Shown here in pieces: positions 1 to 7,963 of a stretch of 64,000 nt of DNA (positions are counted from its first letter, which is position 1; every line of letters starts with the position of its first letter). A model generated the notes under the pieces. It did no database searches. It had not been told where the DNA came from and saw nothing but the letters and a program-made list of their open reading frames with translations. Source of the stretch: Streptomyces sp. NBC_00289 (lineage in GTDB: Bacteria; Actinomycetota; Actinomycetes; Streptomycetales; Streptomycetaceae); the NCBI RefSeq assembly GCF_041435115.1, contig NZ_CP108046.1, positions 6,324,001-6,388,000 of the forward strand, given 5' to 3'. The translations under genes and the position numbers were made by a program.

Positions 1-1748
1 GGTCGGGGAGGTAGCTCGTGCCGACCTTGCCCAGGGTGGCGATGATCGACGCGAAGGTGTCAGTCCCCTTCGTCGCGATGCCGATCGAGTCCGACAGGTC
101 CGTGAACATCTGGTCCAGCGCCGGACCCAGGGACGTGCCCAGGTTCGTAGCGAAGGAGCCGAAGAACCCGCCCAGCTCGGTCGCCGTCTTCTTGACGCCA
201 GAGGTGAACTTCGGGAGAAGGTCGTCGACTACGGCCCGGATGGGCTTCTCGGCCTTGTCCCAGAAGTTGTTGGAGATCGTGTCCTGAAGGCCCTTGAGGG
301 CCTGCTTCACCTCGGGGACGCGCTTGTTGAAGTCCTTCAGCGCGGCGACCGAGACACCCAGGCCCACCGCGATGCCGCCGAAGAGGCCAGGCAGAAGGAG
401 GGCCGTAGGGGCGATCGAGGCCAGCGAGGCGGACAGGCTCGCGAGGTTGCCGGCGGCTGCGATGCCGGTCGCGCCCAGGCCCGCTATCGCGGTCGCCAGG
501 GTGCCGATCAGCGGTGCGGACTTGTCGAGGTTCTTGATCGAGTTCCACAGGCTGTCGAACAGGTTGCCCAGCACGCGGGCGCCAGAGAGGGCCTTGAGCA
601 TCGCGGTTGCGGTAGCTGCGGCCGAGAGGTTCACGCGCGGAATCAGGTCGACGATCCGGTTCCGGGTGAGGAGCGCCAGGTGCGCGATCGTGGCCGCGAT
701 GCCCGTACGGGACACCTCGGGCTCGATCTCCGACTTCAGCTTGTCGACCTTGTCCTTCAGGTCGTCGATCTGCCGCTCGACATGGCGCTTCGCGAGCGCG
801 TCCATCTCCGGCGTGATCTGGGCCCGTAGGTTGCGCATCTGCTCGAAGGAGGCTTCAAGCTCCCGCTTCACCTGCGCGACGCGCTTCGCGTCGAGCCCCG
901 GCCTGACCTTGATGGCGTCGAGCTGGGCCTGAATCTGGTCGGCCGTCTTCTGAGCCGAGGCCCGATCCGCGGTGACCTTCGCCCGAACCTCGGCGTCGAG
1001 GACGGCCTTCATCTGGGCCTGAGCGGTGAGGAGGGACCGCTTGTCGACCTTGACCTTGATCTCTTCGCGGTTCAGCTCGTCGAGCTGGTCCTCGATCTGC
1101 TTCAGCGCGCCCTCGACGGAGGACATCGACTTCTTGTCGACCGAGAGGTCCAAGGTCAGGTGCTTCTCAAGACGCTCACGCGCCTTCTTGAGCGACTTCT
1201 CGTCCATCTTGACCGAGAGGTCGATCTCCTTGGACTTCGCCAGCTCAGCGTCAATCTGCGCGATGGCAGCCTTCACCGAGTTCGAGGAGCGCGGGTCGAC
1301 CTTCAGCTCCAGCCGGAGTGCCTTCTCTAGCTTCTTGCGCTCCGCCTCCAACGAGGCCCGGTCGAGCTTGACCTTGATCTCGACCTCGGCGAGGCGCTCC
1401 AACTCGCGGTCGAGTGCCGCGATAGCCGACCTCACCGAGGACTGCGAGGACTTGTCGACGCGCAGCTCGATGGAGCCGATCTCGTCGAGACGCTCCTCGA
1501 ACAGGTCGGCCGCCGCGTTCAGCGAGTCCTCGTTGAGGTCGACCTCGATGTCCGTCTCGCCGAGCGCGACGAGGGCCGCCTTCACCTTGCCGACCGCCGC
1601 CAGGACCGAGCCCTGATCGTCGAGGTTCACCGCGAGGTGCAGGTCCGACAGAGCCGCGTCCGCCTCCCGGCGGGTCCGGCGCGCTTCCTGTACGACCTGG
1701 CGCCCCGTGGCACTGAAGGTGATGCGGTGCTTGTTGGCCTTGTCCTGG

Positions 1749-2630
1749 AGCCTTTTTCACGTGTAGATCATGAGGGTGAGGATCGCGGCAGCTACTGACG
1801 TGAGTCTGTTCGGACTGACGCGGGCATGCCGGAAGATCCGCCACTGCTTGATCCGGGAGATGGTTCGCTCGACGGGAGCACGCAGTGCGGCGTGGACCTT
1901 GTTCGACGTCTTGTGCTTGTCGGGCAGTTCAGTTCCGGGCCGTCGTTTGATCGGGGTGATCACAGTGCCGCCGGCCCCGACGTACCCTTTGTCCGCGAGG
2001 ATCTCGAGGTCCAGTCGCGCGCAGGTGTCGACGATGGCGTGCTCGCGGGCGGCCGTCACATCGTGGGTGCCGCCCGGAAGGGCGGGTGACATCCACAGCA
2101 GTTTGCCCTCTTCTGCCGCAATGACCTGCAGATTCACGCCCTCGCGGCGGACCTTGCCGGAGAAGTGCCCCGGCGCCTGGACCCGGTCGGTCTCCGCGAC
2201 GGTGCCATCCAGCAGCACGTAGCCGTCCGTGTGATGACTGGTGAGCGCCTCGGTCAACGACGGAGCGTGCTCCGCAAGTTGCCCGATCGTGTGGTTCACG
2301 TAGCGCCAGGCGGTGGCCGTGCTGATGCCGAAGCCTGCGGCGATCTGTTCGAGGGTGTCGTGCTTGCGCAGGTAGACCAGGGTGCACCGGGCCCGGTCGT
2401 ACGGACGCAGTCTGCAGCGCCGGCCGGCTTCACAGGACGCGATCACCATCGTGACCAGCTCCAGGAGCTCCGGATCGACATCGCATCCGGCAGGATAGGA
2501 GAACACGGGGCATCTCCGCAGGTGAAGGTTATGTCTGGCGACTCTCCAAACCAACGGGATGCCCCGTTCGGCACGCCACCGTCAACACTTCACCGACGCT
2601 CACCCGCAGGCCGTACAAGTGAAAAAGGCT
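1749..2630 (-). mobile_element. IS5-family insertion sequence, 882 bp
   Basis: The ends are near-perfect inverted repeats: AGCCTTTTTCACGTGTA at the left and the complement of AGCCTTTTTCACTTGTA at the right, 16 of 17 matching. They are flanked by the direct repeat CCTGG at 1744-1748 and 2631-2635. The element carries one transposase gene on the minus strand whose stop codon lies inside the left inverted repeat. The undamaged ends and repeat suggest a recent insertion. The 5-bp repeat contains CTG, so a 3-bp duplication with longer inverted repeats cannot be excluded. Confidence 0.9.
1757..2506 (-). CDS. IS5-family DDE transposase
   Basis: About 249 residues from the proposed GTG start at 2506, which has a CGGAGA Shine-Dalgarno-like sequence 5' of it. 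The reading frame stays open further up to a TTG at 2554. An N-terminal helix-turn-helix region (Q-I-A-A-G-F-G-I-S-T-A-T-A-W-R) is followed by an RNase-H-like catalytic core. The first Asp is in VLLDGTVAET, the second in ILADKGYVG and the Glu in APVERTISRIKQWRIFRH, the order typical of the DDE_Tnp_4 domain found in Streptomyces IS5-type elements. The whole gene fits between the inverted repeats. Confidence 0.92.
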   Translation of the reverse strand: MFSYPAGCDVDPELLELVTMVIASCEAGRRCRLRPYDRARCTLVYLRKHDTLEQIAAGFGISTATAWRYVNHTIGQLAEHAPSLTEALTSHHTDGYVLLDGTVAETDRVQAPGHFSGKVRREGVNLQVIAAEEGKLLWMSPALPGGTHDVTAAREHAIVDTCARLDLEILADKGYVGAGGTVITPIKRRPGTELPDKHKTSNKVHAALRAPVERTISRIKQWRIFRHARVSPNRLTSVAAAILTLMIYT

Positions 2631-2923
2631 CCTGGTAGGCGCGTACGGCCTTCTGGACTTCGCCCGCCGCGCCGGCAAGGTCGAGCTTCGTGTAGAAGCG
2701 GACCTTGCGAGTGTCGGTCGCCTTGTTGTCCTTGTTGATCGCCCGGACACCTTCGAGGACATCCTTGCGGGCCCCGGAGATGTCAGCCTTCGTCTGAAGG
2801 GTGACGGCGATATCGTGCTCAATCTTCTTGAGCTTTTCCTTCAGGTCATCCTTGAAGCCGGAGGTATCCGGCATGACCTTGACTGCGATCCGTCCAACAA
2901 TGGAAGCGTCATCCGCCACCGAG

Positions 2924-3639
2924 TTACCTCCGCTGGAAGTGCTTGTAAATCTCGGCGACCGAGCGCGGCTTCGTGGCGGCCTTCGTCTTCTCGGGCTTCC
3001 TCTTCGACTGCGGCCTCGGGAAGGCGGGGATCTTCGGCGCCTTCTTTCCCCATTGGCCGGTCGCCCGAGTGTTCTGGTTCAGAGCGTCGAAGAGGTCAGC
3101 GGACAAATGCCGGTCCTGACCCCAGCCGAAGAACTCGCGACCGCCCGACGCGAGCGCGATCGTGAGTGAGGTGTCGGGGAGCCTCTGCACGAGCAGAAGG
3201 ACGAGAGCGGGGGAGGGCCCCCGGCCCGCTATCACCTCGGCGAGATCGACGCCGAAGTGAAAGAGCAGGTCCGGGTAAAGGCCCTCGCCGTATTCGTCGA
3301 TCAGCCCTGCGAGGCCGAGGCTTCCCCCACCTGAGTGCTCTCGCCGTAGTGGCCGAAGATTTCGGCGAGGAGCGCCAGGTCGCCGCCGACCTCCTTCAGG
3401 AGCTTGTCGGCGGCCTTCTCGGACTCCGCGACAGTGCGGATCGCCTGCGCCAGAACCTCGGCCTGATCGGTGTCGTCCTTGCCGAGCTGGTCCTGAAGGG
3501 ACATCAGCTCGTCCCGGCGGCCCTTCGGCAGGCGCAGGGGGTTCAGGAGTCGGACGGTCTCGCCGCCGAACTCGATGTCGGTCGAGCCGTACTTGCGCTC
3601 AGCGGCGGCGCGGATGTCGTCGAGGGAGAAAGAAGCCAT
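2924..3639 (-). CDS. Tail assembly chaperone, -1 frameshift fusion (gpGT-type)
   Basis: The frame running from about 3322 to 2924 has no good start of its own but continues the first chaperone in the -1 frame (codon positions shift from 0 to 1 modulo 3). This is how lambda-like phages make their second tail chaperone. The extension reads through a region beginning G-L-I-D-E-Y-G-E-G-L-Y-P-D-L-L-F-H-F-G and ends in a basic, Pro/Lys-rich tail. The fusion would be roughly 240 residues. It ends 5 bases before the tape measure start, the conserved position. The slip site is inferred from the local sequence G-GGG-GAA. Confidence 0.8.
3301..3639 (-). CDS. Tail assembly chaperone, zero-frame product (gpG-type)
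   Basis: 112 residues, beginning MASFSLDDIRAAAERKYGST. It is a small, mostly helical acidic protein located between the major tail protein and the tape measure gene, the standard place for the gpG-like chaperone that holds the tape measure protein while the tail tube polymerises. Translation normally ends at 3301; a fraction of ribosomes is expected to slip back one base near 3322-3328 to make the longer fusion. The identification rests on position, size and the overlapping second frame, not on a strong motif. Confidence 0.82.
   Translation of the reverse strand: MASFSLDDIRAAAERKYGSTDIEFGGETVRLLNPLRLPKGRRDELMSLQDQLGKDDTDQAEVLAQAIRTVAESEKAADKLLKEVGGDLALLAEIFGHYGESTQVGEASASQG
3322..3328 (-). 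promoter_or_regulatory. Probable -1 ribosomal frameshift site G-GGG-GAA
   Basis: On the minus strand, in the chaperone zero frame, the codons are GTG GGG GAA. The run of five G followed by AA is a plausible slippery sequence eight codons before the zero-frame stop. Slipping back one base here enters the open frame that ends at 2924. Position and direction agree with tail chaperone frameshifts in siphoviruses; efficiency cannot be judged from sequence. Confidence 0.65.
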
Positions 3640-3694
3640 GGGGTTGCGGACCTCCAGAGAGAAAGCGGAAAGGGAGAAGCGGACCGGAAGAGAA

Positions 3695-3745
3695 GGGGGG
3701 GGGGGTCACCCGGCGCGGGCGGGTCCGCAATGCGCCCGCGCCGGG
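3695..3745 (-). terminator. Strong hairpin followed by an 11-base C tract
   Basis: A perfect 13-bp inverted repeat lies at 3709-3721 and 3733-3745, with an 11-nt loop. Reading the minus strand, it sits just after the major tail gene stop (3752) and before the chaperone start (3639), and a run of 11 C follows at 3705-3695. There is no U tract, so it may be a partial terminator, an RNA processing or stability element, or an attenuator setting the high major tail to low chaperone ratio. Confidence 0.6.
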
Positions 3746-3751
3746 GAGTTG

Positions 3752-4489
3752 TTACGCCTGGCCAGCGACCCAGGCAGTGCCGTTCCAGTACGCCTTCGTG
3801 GCGTCACCGAGGAGCACGTGCTGACCGGTCGTCCAAGCGGTCGCCGGGGTGGCGATCACGCCGACCATGGCGCCGAGGTTGTCCGGCACGTCGGAGCCGG
3901 ACGGGGTGAAGGTGCCGGGGCTGCCGGCCGTCGCGCCGGTCGCGAGCGAGCCGCCCAGAGGCGTGATCGCGTACGTCCAGACGTTCGAGCTGTGCGACAT
4001 CGGCTTGACGCCGAGCGGCAGGCCAGCGAGCGACTCGGTGTCCGAGATGGACATGTCGTCGGCTCGGTAGATTTCGGCCTTCGGGGCGTAGAAGGCGAAG
4101 TGGTTATCGCCGTCCACGAACACCGCCAGGAATGCCGCCTGAGTCGGCTCCGGGTTGGTCGGAACACCGACCGAACCGTCAGGCAGAATCGGGGCGTTGG
4201 CGCCGAAGTAGAGCTTCAGAGCGGCAGTGTCGAACTGCTGCAAAGTGAAGGTCATCGTCTCGGTCCGCGCGCTGTACTTCGTGCGGAGCGACTTGTTCTG
4301 GAGAGACCCGATCGTGGTCGCCTCGCCGCCCTCGGAGGTGATGCCGAAGACATCTTCCAGAGAGGTGTGACCGACGTTCGTCCACGGCGAAGTGGGCGAC
4401 AGAAGGTCGGACGGCATTGCCGTACCGACAGGGGCCGTCAGGTAGTTGCCGGACCCGACGACAAGAGTTGCCTCATCGTTGATCGCCAA
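3752..4489 (-). CDS. Major tail (tube) protein
   Basis: 245 residues from a TTG start; an AAGGA sequence lies about 9 bases upstream. The protein begins MAINDEATLVVGSGNYLTAP and contains the beta-rich tube domain, ending in a short Gly/Ser/Thr/Pro linker and a C-terminal segment (TTGQHVLLGDATKAYWNGTA) like the small surface domains seen on actinophage tail tubes. Its place directly before the chaperones and after the tail terminator supports the call. A terminator upstream (4516-4547) and the hairpin downstream suggest separately controlled, high-level expression. Confidence 0.85.
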   Translation of the reverse strand: MAINDEATLVVGSGNYLTAPVGTAMPSDLLSPTSPWTNVGHTSLEDVFGITSEGGEATTIGSLQNKSLRTKYSARTETMTFTLQQFDTAALKLYFGANAPILPDGSVGVPTNPEPTQAAFLAVFVDGDNHFAFYAPKAEIYRADDMSISDTESLAGLPLGVKPMSHSSNVWTYAITPLGGSLATGATAGSPGTFTPSGSDVPDNLGAMVGVIATPATAWTTGQHVLLGDATKAYWNGTAWVAGQA

Positions 4490-4515
4490 GGGGATGCATC
4501 CTTACTCGCGCATGC

Positions 4516-4547
4516 AAAAGGCCCGGCGCTCGAAAGCTCCGGGCCTT
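4516..4547 (-). terminator. Intrinsic terminator between tail terminator and major tail genes
   Basis: On the minus strand an AAGGCCCGG arm pairs with CCGGGCCTT around a loop containing TTTCGA, and a short TTTTG follows. It lies 17 bases after the stop of the tail terminator gene and upstream of the major tail gene, so late transcription must read through it or restart beyond it. Confidence 0.75.
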
Positions 4548-4563
4548 GCGTGGTGGGGTTATG

Positions 4564-5058
4564 TCAGGGGGTGTAGGGGCGGGTCCGCGGCTTGCGGATC
4601 TGCACGTCGTAAATCGACTCGTAGCGCCACACCCCAGTGGGGAGGTCGGCGTACTGGACGGGGCCGGTAGCGGTCGCCCAGTCCGTTGCCCGTCTCGGCG
4701 CAGAGTTCATATCCACGCGGATGATGTGTCCTCGGCGTGGATAGACCTTCTGGTTCATCCATGCATTCCGCAGGACGACGCGGACGGCCTCGCTCAGAAT
4801 CGCCGCGTCCTCGTCCCCGTTGGGGTCCGGGGCGAAGCAGTTGATGACGACGCGGGCCGCGTCGGTGAAGCGCGTGTCGCCCTGCCACTGGCCCCATGTC
4901 GGGTCACGGCGGATCAGGACGAGAGGGAACTTCTCGTGAAGGTCGACGAGCGACTTCACGCGCATCTCGGGCAGGCCCTCACGCAGGACGGCGAGGAGGA
5001 GATCCTCGACCGGCGACAGCTCGGCCAGCATCTTTACGGACGGGGGAAGTCCTGCCAT
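4564..5058 (-). CDS. Tail terminator protein
   Basis: 164 residues. It follows the DUF5403 gene with a one-base stop/start overlap (TGATG) and precedes the major tail gene, the conserved position of the protein that caps the finished tail tube and joins it to the head. The sequence has an alpha/beta pattern with a central segment around INCFAPDPNGDEDAAILSEA, similar in style to gpU-like proteins (inference from layout). No catalytic motif is present or expected. Confidence 0.75.
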   Translation of the reverse strand: MAGLPPSVKMLAELSPVEDLLLAVLREGLPEMRVKSLVDLHEKFPLVLIRRDPTWGQWQGDTRFTDAARVVINCFAPDPNGDEDAAILSEAVRVVLRNAWMNQKVYPRRGHIIRVDMNSAPRRATDWATATGPVQYADLPTGVWRYESIYDVQIRKPRTRPYTP

Positions 5059-5441
5059 CAGTCGAGGTGCACCTTGCCCTTCCTCTTCTTGGGCAGGTTC
5101 GCCGCGCGGGCCAGGATGAACAGGCCCTCGCTCGCGCTCTGCATGACGAGGTGCGGTTGGCCGTCCTTGTCCTTCTTGACCACCACGTCAGCGGCACGGC
5201 CGAACTCGATCGACAGGGCGGCCTTCTTGCCGCGCTCGTCGTCGAGGATCACGTACCGGTCGACATCGCCCCTCTCGACATCGATCGAGGAGTGACCTTC
5301 GAGGCGATGTGCAAGGAGCAGGGCCTCGGCCCTGGCGGCAACGTCGAACTGAACCTCTTCGAGGGCGGCCTGTACGCCGGGCAGGAGAGCGATGTACTTC
5401 TCCAGCTTGTGACGACCTACGTCGTCTTCGATCTCTGCCAT
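5058..5441 (-). CDS. DUF5403 family neck or tail-junction protein
   Basis: 127 residues from the ATG at 5441, which overlaps the previous stop by one base. The segment RAEALLLAHRLEGHSSIDVE followed by a GDVDRYVILDDE-like stretch and AALSIEFGRA matches my memory of DUF5403, found in actinophage neck modules between the head-closure and tail-terminator genes. Its role is probably structural at the head-tail joint. The C-terminus is very basic (LPKKRKGKVHLD). Confidence 0.75.
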   Translation of the reverse strand: MAEIEDDVGRHKLEKYIALLPGVQAALEEVQFDVAARAEALLLAHRLEGHSSIDVERGDVDRYVILDDERGKKAALSIEFGRAADVVVKKDKDGQPHLVMQSASEGLFILARAANLPKKRKGKVHLD

Positions 5442-5776
5442 CAGGGCCGCTCCCGAATGTCGATCGACCAGTGCCGCGTACGGCGGTCGCCGTGGTGGTA
5501 GGACGGCGGAGTCACCACGTCCCACATGCGGCCCTGAGCCTGAACGCGCGACCAGAGGGTGACGCCCTCGACATGGGCGTCCACGATCATGCGCGTCACG
5601 TTGATCTGCTGTTGGCCGGGGACTTCGGCCTTGCCGGACCGCTGCGGGATGAAGGCCGCCCGGACCGGGATCGGGTTGTCCTCGTCGAGCATGATCACCG
5701 CGTTGCCCCGGTTGTCGACGATCTCCTTCGTCGCCCACACGGTCGCGGGCTGACCGCGCCTGCGCTGCACGCTCAC
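5441..5776 (-). CDS. Head closure protein
   Basis: 111 residues, beginning MSVQRRRGQPATVWATKEIV. It lies between the head-tail connector and DUF5403 genes, overlapping both by a few bases, which indicates translational coupling. Small beta-rich proteins in this place (gp16/gpFII-like) plug the connector after packaging. The call comes mainly from gene order; the sequence VTRMIVDAHVEGVTLWSRVQ suits a beta-barrel but is not diagnostic. Confidence 0.65.
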   Translation of the reverse strand: MSVQRRRGQPATVWATKEIVDNRGNAVIMLDEDNPIPVRAAFIPQRSGKAEVPGQQQINVTRMIVDAHVEGVTLWSRVQAQGRMWDVVTPPSYHHGDRRTRHWSIDIRERP

Positions 5777-6228
5777 CAGGGGCTCACCGCATCCCCGAAC
5801 AGCGGGAAGGGGTCGCCCTGGTCGACCGGCACGTATCCGCCGGCATCACATGCCTGGGGCTTCGTGCCCCACGCCGAGACGGCCACACCCACGACACCGC
5901 GCTTCCGGCCGCCCAGCTCCTCAAGGAGCCGGACCTCCTCGCGGGTGAAGTAGACGGTGCCGGCGTCCCGGCCGATGTCCGACCACTGGAGCGTTTCGTC
6001 TCCAGCCCGGCTCTGTACGTAGCCGTTGGGATTCCGCAGGTACCTCGCCGCGGACTTCAGCACGAGCGTCTTCACCAGCCGGGGCGCCTTGTCCTCGGGC
6101 CAGTCACGGCCATACGTGGCCGCCAGGTCCGAGGCGTCGTCCAGCGCCCCCGCTGCGATGCGCTCCTCGTCAGGGTCGAGGTCCCAGTCGATCCGGCCCT
6201 TCAGCTCGTCGAGGGAGGCATACGCCAT
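5773..6228 (-). CDS. Head-tail connector protein (gp6/gp15-like)
   Basis: 151 residues. The N-terminal helical part, with DELKGRIDWDLDPDEERIAA and ALDDASDLAATYGRDWPEDK followed by VLKSAARYLRNPNGYVQSRA, has the pattern of phage connector proteins that ring the portal: a short helical bundle with a conserved aromatic and RNP patch. It is the first gene after the major capsid gene and overlaps head closure by four bases (ATGA). The C-terminal third is Gly/Pro rich and poorly conserved in style. Confidence 0.75.
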   Translation of the reverse strand: MAYASLDELKGRIDWDLDPDEERIAAGALDDASDLAATYGRDWPEDKAPRLVKTLVLKSAARYLRNPNGYVQSRAGDETLQWSDIGRDAGTVYFTREEVRLLEELGGRKRGVVGVAVSAWGTKPQACDAGGYVPVDQGDPFPLFGDAVSPW

Positions 6229-6303
6229 CGCTCGACCTCCTTCCTCGAAGGGCGGGCGGGCCGCGCTCCCGGTCTGCCCCAGGTCACGCGGCCCGCCTCA
6301 CGA

Positions 6304-7365
6304 TCAGACGTTGGAGGGGTCGGTCTCCGGCTTGTAGCCGGTCGGAGTCCACACCTTCGCGTCGGAGACGCCGGTGATGGTGGCCAGCTCGGACGCGGCC
6401 GGGGGGTAGTCCGACTTCGCGTCGAGGTCGAGCTTGATGCCCCGGACGAAGTGCTCACCGGTGGAGATGACCTCGACGCCGTTGGTGTTGTCCCAGCCGA
6501 CGAGCACGTCCTTCACGGTCTGGAAGCCCGCGTACGTGTTCACGACCGAGCGGTCCTGCATGAAGGTCGGGTCGTAGTCACGGACCCAGCGGGCCGCGAT
6601 GCCCTCGAAGGAGGTCGTCGCACCGAAGGGGACGGACTGCGGGACGGACGGGGCGCCGGTCAGGAAGATGAACGCGGAGCCGGAGAAGGCGTAGGCCGCA
6701 GCCGGGGGGATGGTCTGGTCGACCACGATGCGGAAGCCGTACCGGTCGCCCAGGGTCGCCGTGCGGAGCGCGGACTCGGCCACGTCATCGCCGACGTTCT
6801 GAGCGAGGTTCATCTTGTCGTCGTTCAGGAGCGCCGACTCGAAGTCGGTACCGACGAGCAGGTACCGGTTGCCCTCCGGGGCGTGGAAGGCGTTCAGGAC
6901 CCGGCGGGCCTCGATCAGCGCACCGCGAAGGTTCTGCTGAGCGTTGCCGATGGTCACGTTGTAGGTGGTGCCGGTCAGGGTGCTGACCGCCCGGCGGGCC
7001 AGACCGCGAGCGACTGCCTTCACCTGCGGGCGCAGGAGCTTCGACCACTGGTCGATGTCGAAGTCGTACTGCTCGTCGGTCAGCTTGACGGCCGAGTAGA
7101 CGTTGCCGCCGAACGTGACGGGGATCTTCCGCTCGTTGTAGGTGTCGAACACGATCGGGTTCGAGCGGTCGTTACGGAAGGCGTAGTCGTGGAACGGGAG
7201 GACACCCTCGACCGGGACGGAGATGGTGTCGTTCTCCGCTCCCTTGAACTGGTCGATCCCCTGCTTCTGCATGAGGTTGGGGATGATGAGTTCCTGCTCC
7301 AGCATGCCGACCGCAGTCGCGGCGAGCTTCTGAGGCTTGACGATCTGATGCTGAACGGTGGCCAC
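6304..7365 (-). CDS. Major capsid protein, P22-coat-like
   Basis: 353 residues from a GTG start with a GGAGG ribosome site 9 bases upstream. It begins MATVQHQIVKPQKLAATAVG, followed by ISVPVEGVLPFHDYAFRNDR and QYDFDIDQWSKLLRPQVKAV, the pattern of the P22-coat-related HK97-fold capsids seen in actinophages. It follows the scaffold gene. An intrinsic terminator lies in the short gap upstream, so capsid transcription is probably boosted or metered separately. Confidence 0.88.
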   Translation of the reverse strand: MATVQHQIVKPQKLAATAVGMLEQELIIPNLMQKQGIDQFKGAENDTISVPVEGVLPFHDYAFRNDRSNPIVFDTYNERKIPVTFGGNVYSAVKLTDEQYDFDIDQWSKLLRPQVKAVARGLARRAVSTLTGTTYNVTIGNAQQNLRGALIEARRVLNAFHAPEGNRYLLVGTDFESALLNDDKMNLAQNVGDDVAESALRTATLGDRYGFRIVVDQTIPPAAAYAFSGSAFIFLTGAPSVPQSVPFGATTSFEGIAARWVRDYDPTFMQDRSVVNTYAGFQTVKDVLVGWDNTNGVEVISTGEHFVRGIKLDLDAKSDYPPAASELATITGVSDAKVWTPTGYKPETDPSNV

Positions 7366-7387
7366 TAGGGCTTACCTCCGGGGCATG

Positions 7388-7417
7388 AAAAAACCCCCGG
7401 CCGGATCAGCACGGGGG
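7388..7417 (-). terminator. Intrinsic terminator between scaffold and major capsid genes
   Basis: On the minus strand CCCCCG pairs with CGGGGG around a 12-nt loop, followed directly by TTTTTT. It is a textbook factor-independent terminator, yet it stands inside the head operon, only about 22 bases before the capsid start. Either partial read-through or a capsid promoter in the small gap is needed. Confidence 0.85.
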
Positions 7418-7443
7418 AAACGTAAGGGGGGTCATCGGAGGCG

Positions 7444-7962
7444 CTAGAAGCGCCGGGATCGCCTCGCGAGCTTGCGAGGGTCCATCTCGCCGTCGTCCTC
7501 GTCGGACGGGCTGAGGCCGCCCCCCAGGGACTCGGGGGCCTTGGTGTCGAGAAGCGCCTGAAGGGCCTTCGCGTGCGTCTCCAGCTCCTCGGCCGTCTCG
7601 CCCTTCAGCGACTCGGTGAGGAGGTCAGGAAGCTCGTACTTGCTCGCGACCTTCGTTACGAGGAGAGATCGCTCAAGGCGAGCGTTCTCCGTCTTCACCT
7701 CGGCGAGGGCCGACTCGAACTCCTCCGGGCTCTTGGCCGCAGAGAGCTTCGTCTCGGCATCGCGCAGGCGAGTGCGGTAACCGGCTGCCTCGGTGCGGAC
7801 CTTCGCAAGTTCCTTGCGGGCCCAGTCGGGCAGCTCGTCTTCCGGGGCGCCGGACTCTCCGCCGGCACCCGTCTTCTCGTCCGGCTTCTGCTCGTCGTCC
7901 GGCTTCTGGCCGGGCGGAGTCTCGCCGGTCGGGGTCTCCTCGTTGGGCTTCTCGTCAGACAC
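7444..7962 (-). CDS. Capsid scaffolding protein
   Basis: 172 residues, highly charged and predicted almost fully helical after a Pro/Glu/Lys-rich N-terminus (EETPTGETPPGQKPDDEQ). A coiled-coil region AETKLSAAKSPEEFESALAE runs through the centre, and the C-terminus is basic (DPRKLARRSRRF), which in scaffold proteins binds the capsid. Located directly before the major capsid gene. No protease domain is fused. Confidence 0.85.
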   Translation of the reverse strand: MSDEKPNEETPTGETPPGQKPDDEQKPDEKTGAGGESGAPEDELPDWARKELAKVRTEAAGYRTRLRDAETKLSAAKSPEEFESALAEVKTENARLERSLLVTKVASKYELPDLLTESLKGETAEELETHAKALQALLDTKAPESLGGGLSPSDEDDGEMDPRKLARRSRRF

Positions 7963-7963
7963 T

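Larger units (their letters stand above)
1..2919 (-). pseudogene. Tail tape measure protein, split by an IS and cut by the window edge
   Basis: The N-terminal part (2919 down to 2636, about 94 residues beginning MADDASIVGRIAVKVMPDTS) follows the tail chaperones directly, as tape measure genes do. After the IS, the same protein resumes at 1748 and runs off the window at position 1. This part is rich in long Lys/Glu/Leu helices with repeated 'I-E-V-K-V-D' style segments, then a hydrophobic stretch of alternating Ala/Gly/Leu near 350-600. Deleting the IS plus one CCTGG copy restores a continuous frame (AVRAYQ-DKANKHR). With the IS present the upstream ORF ends after 109 residues, and the insertion also shifts the frame. 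A full-length tape measure protein therefore cannot be made from this copy. Confidence 0.9.

Noticed and set aside
60..548. 162-codon minus-strand ORF
   Set aside because: It is another frame of the tape measure coding sequence; the true frame carries the helical, family-like protein.
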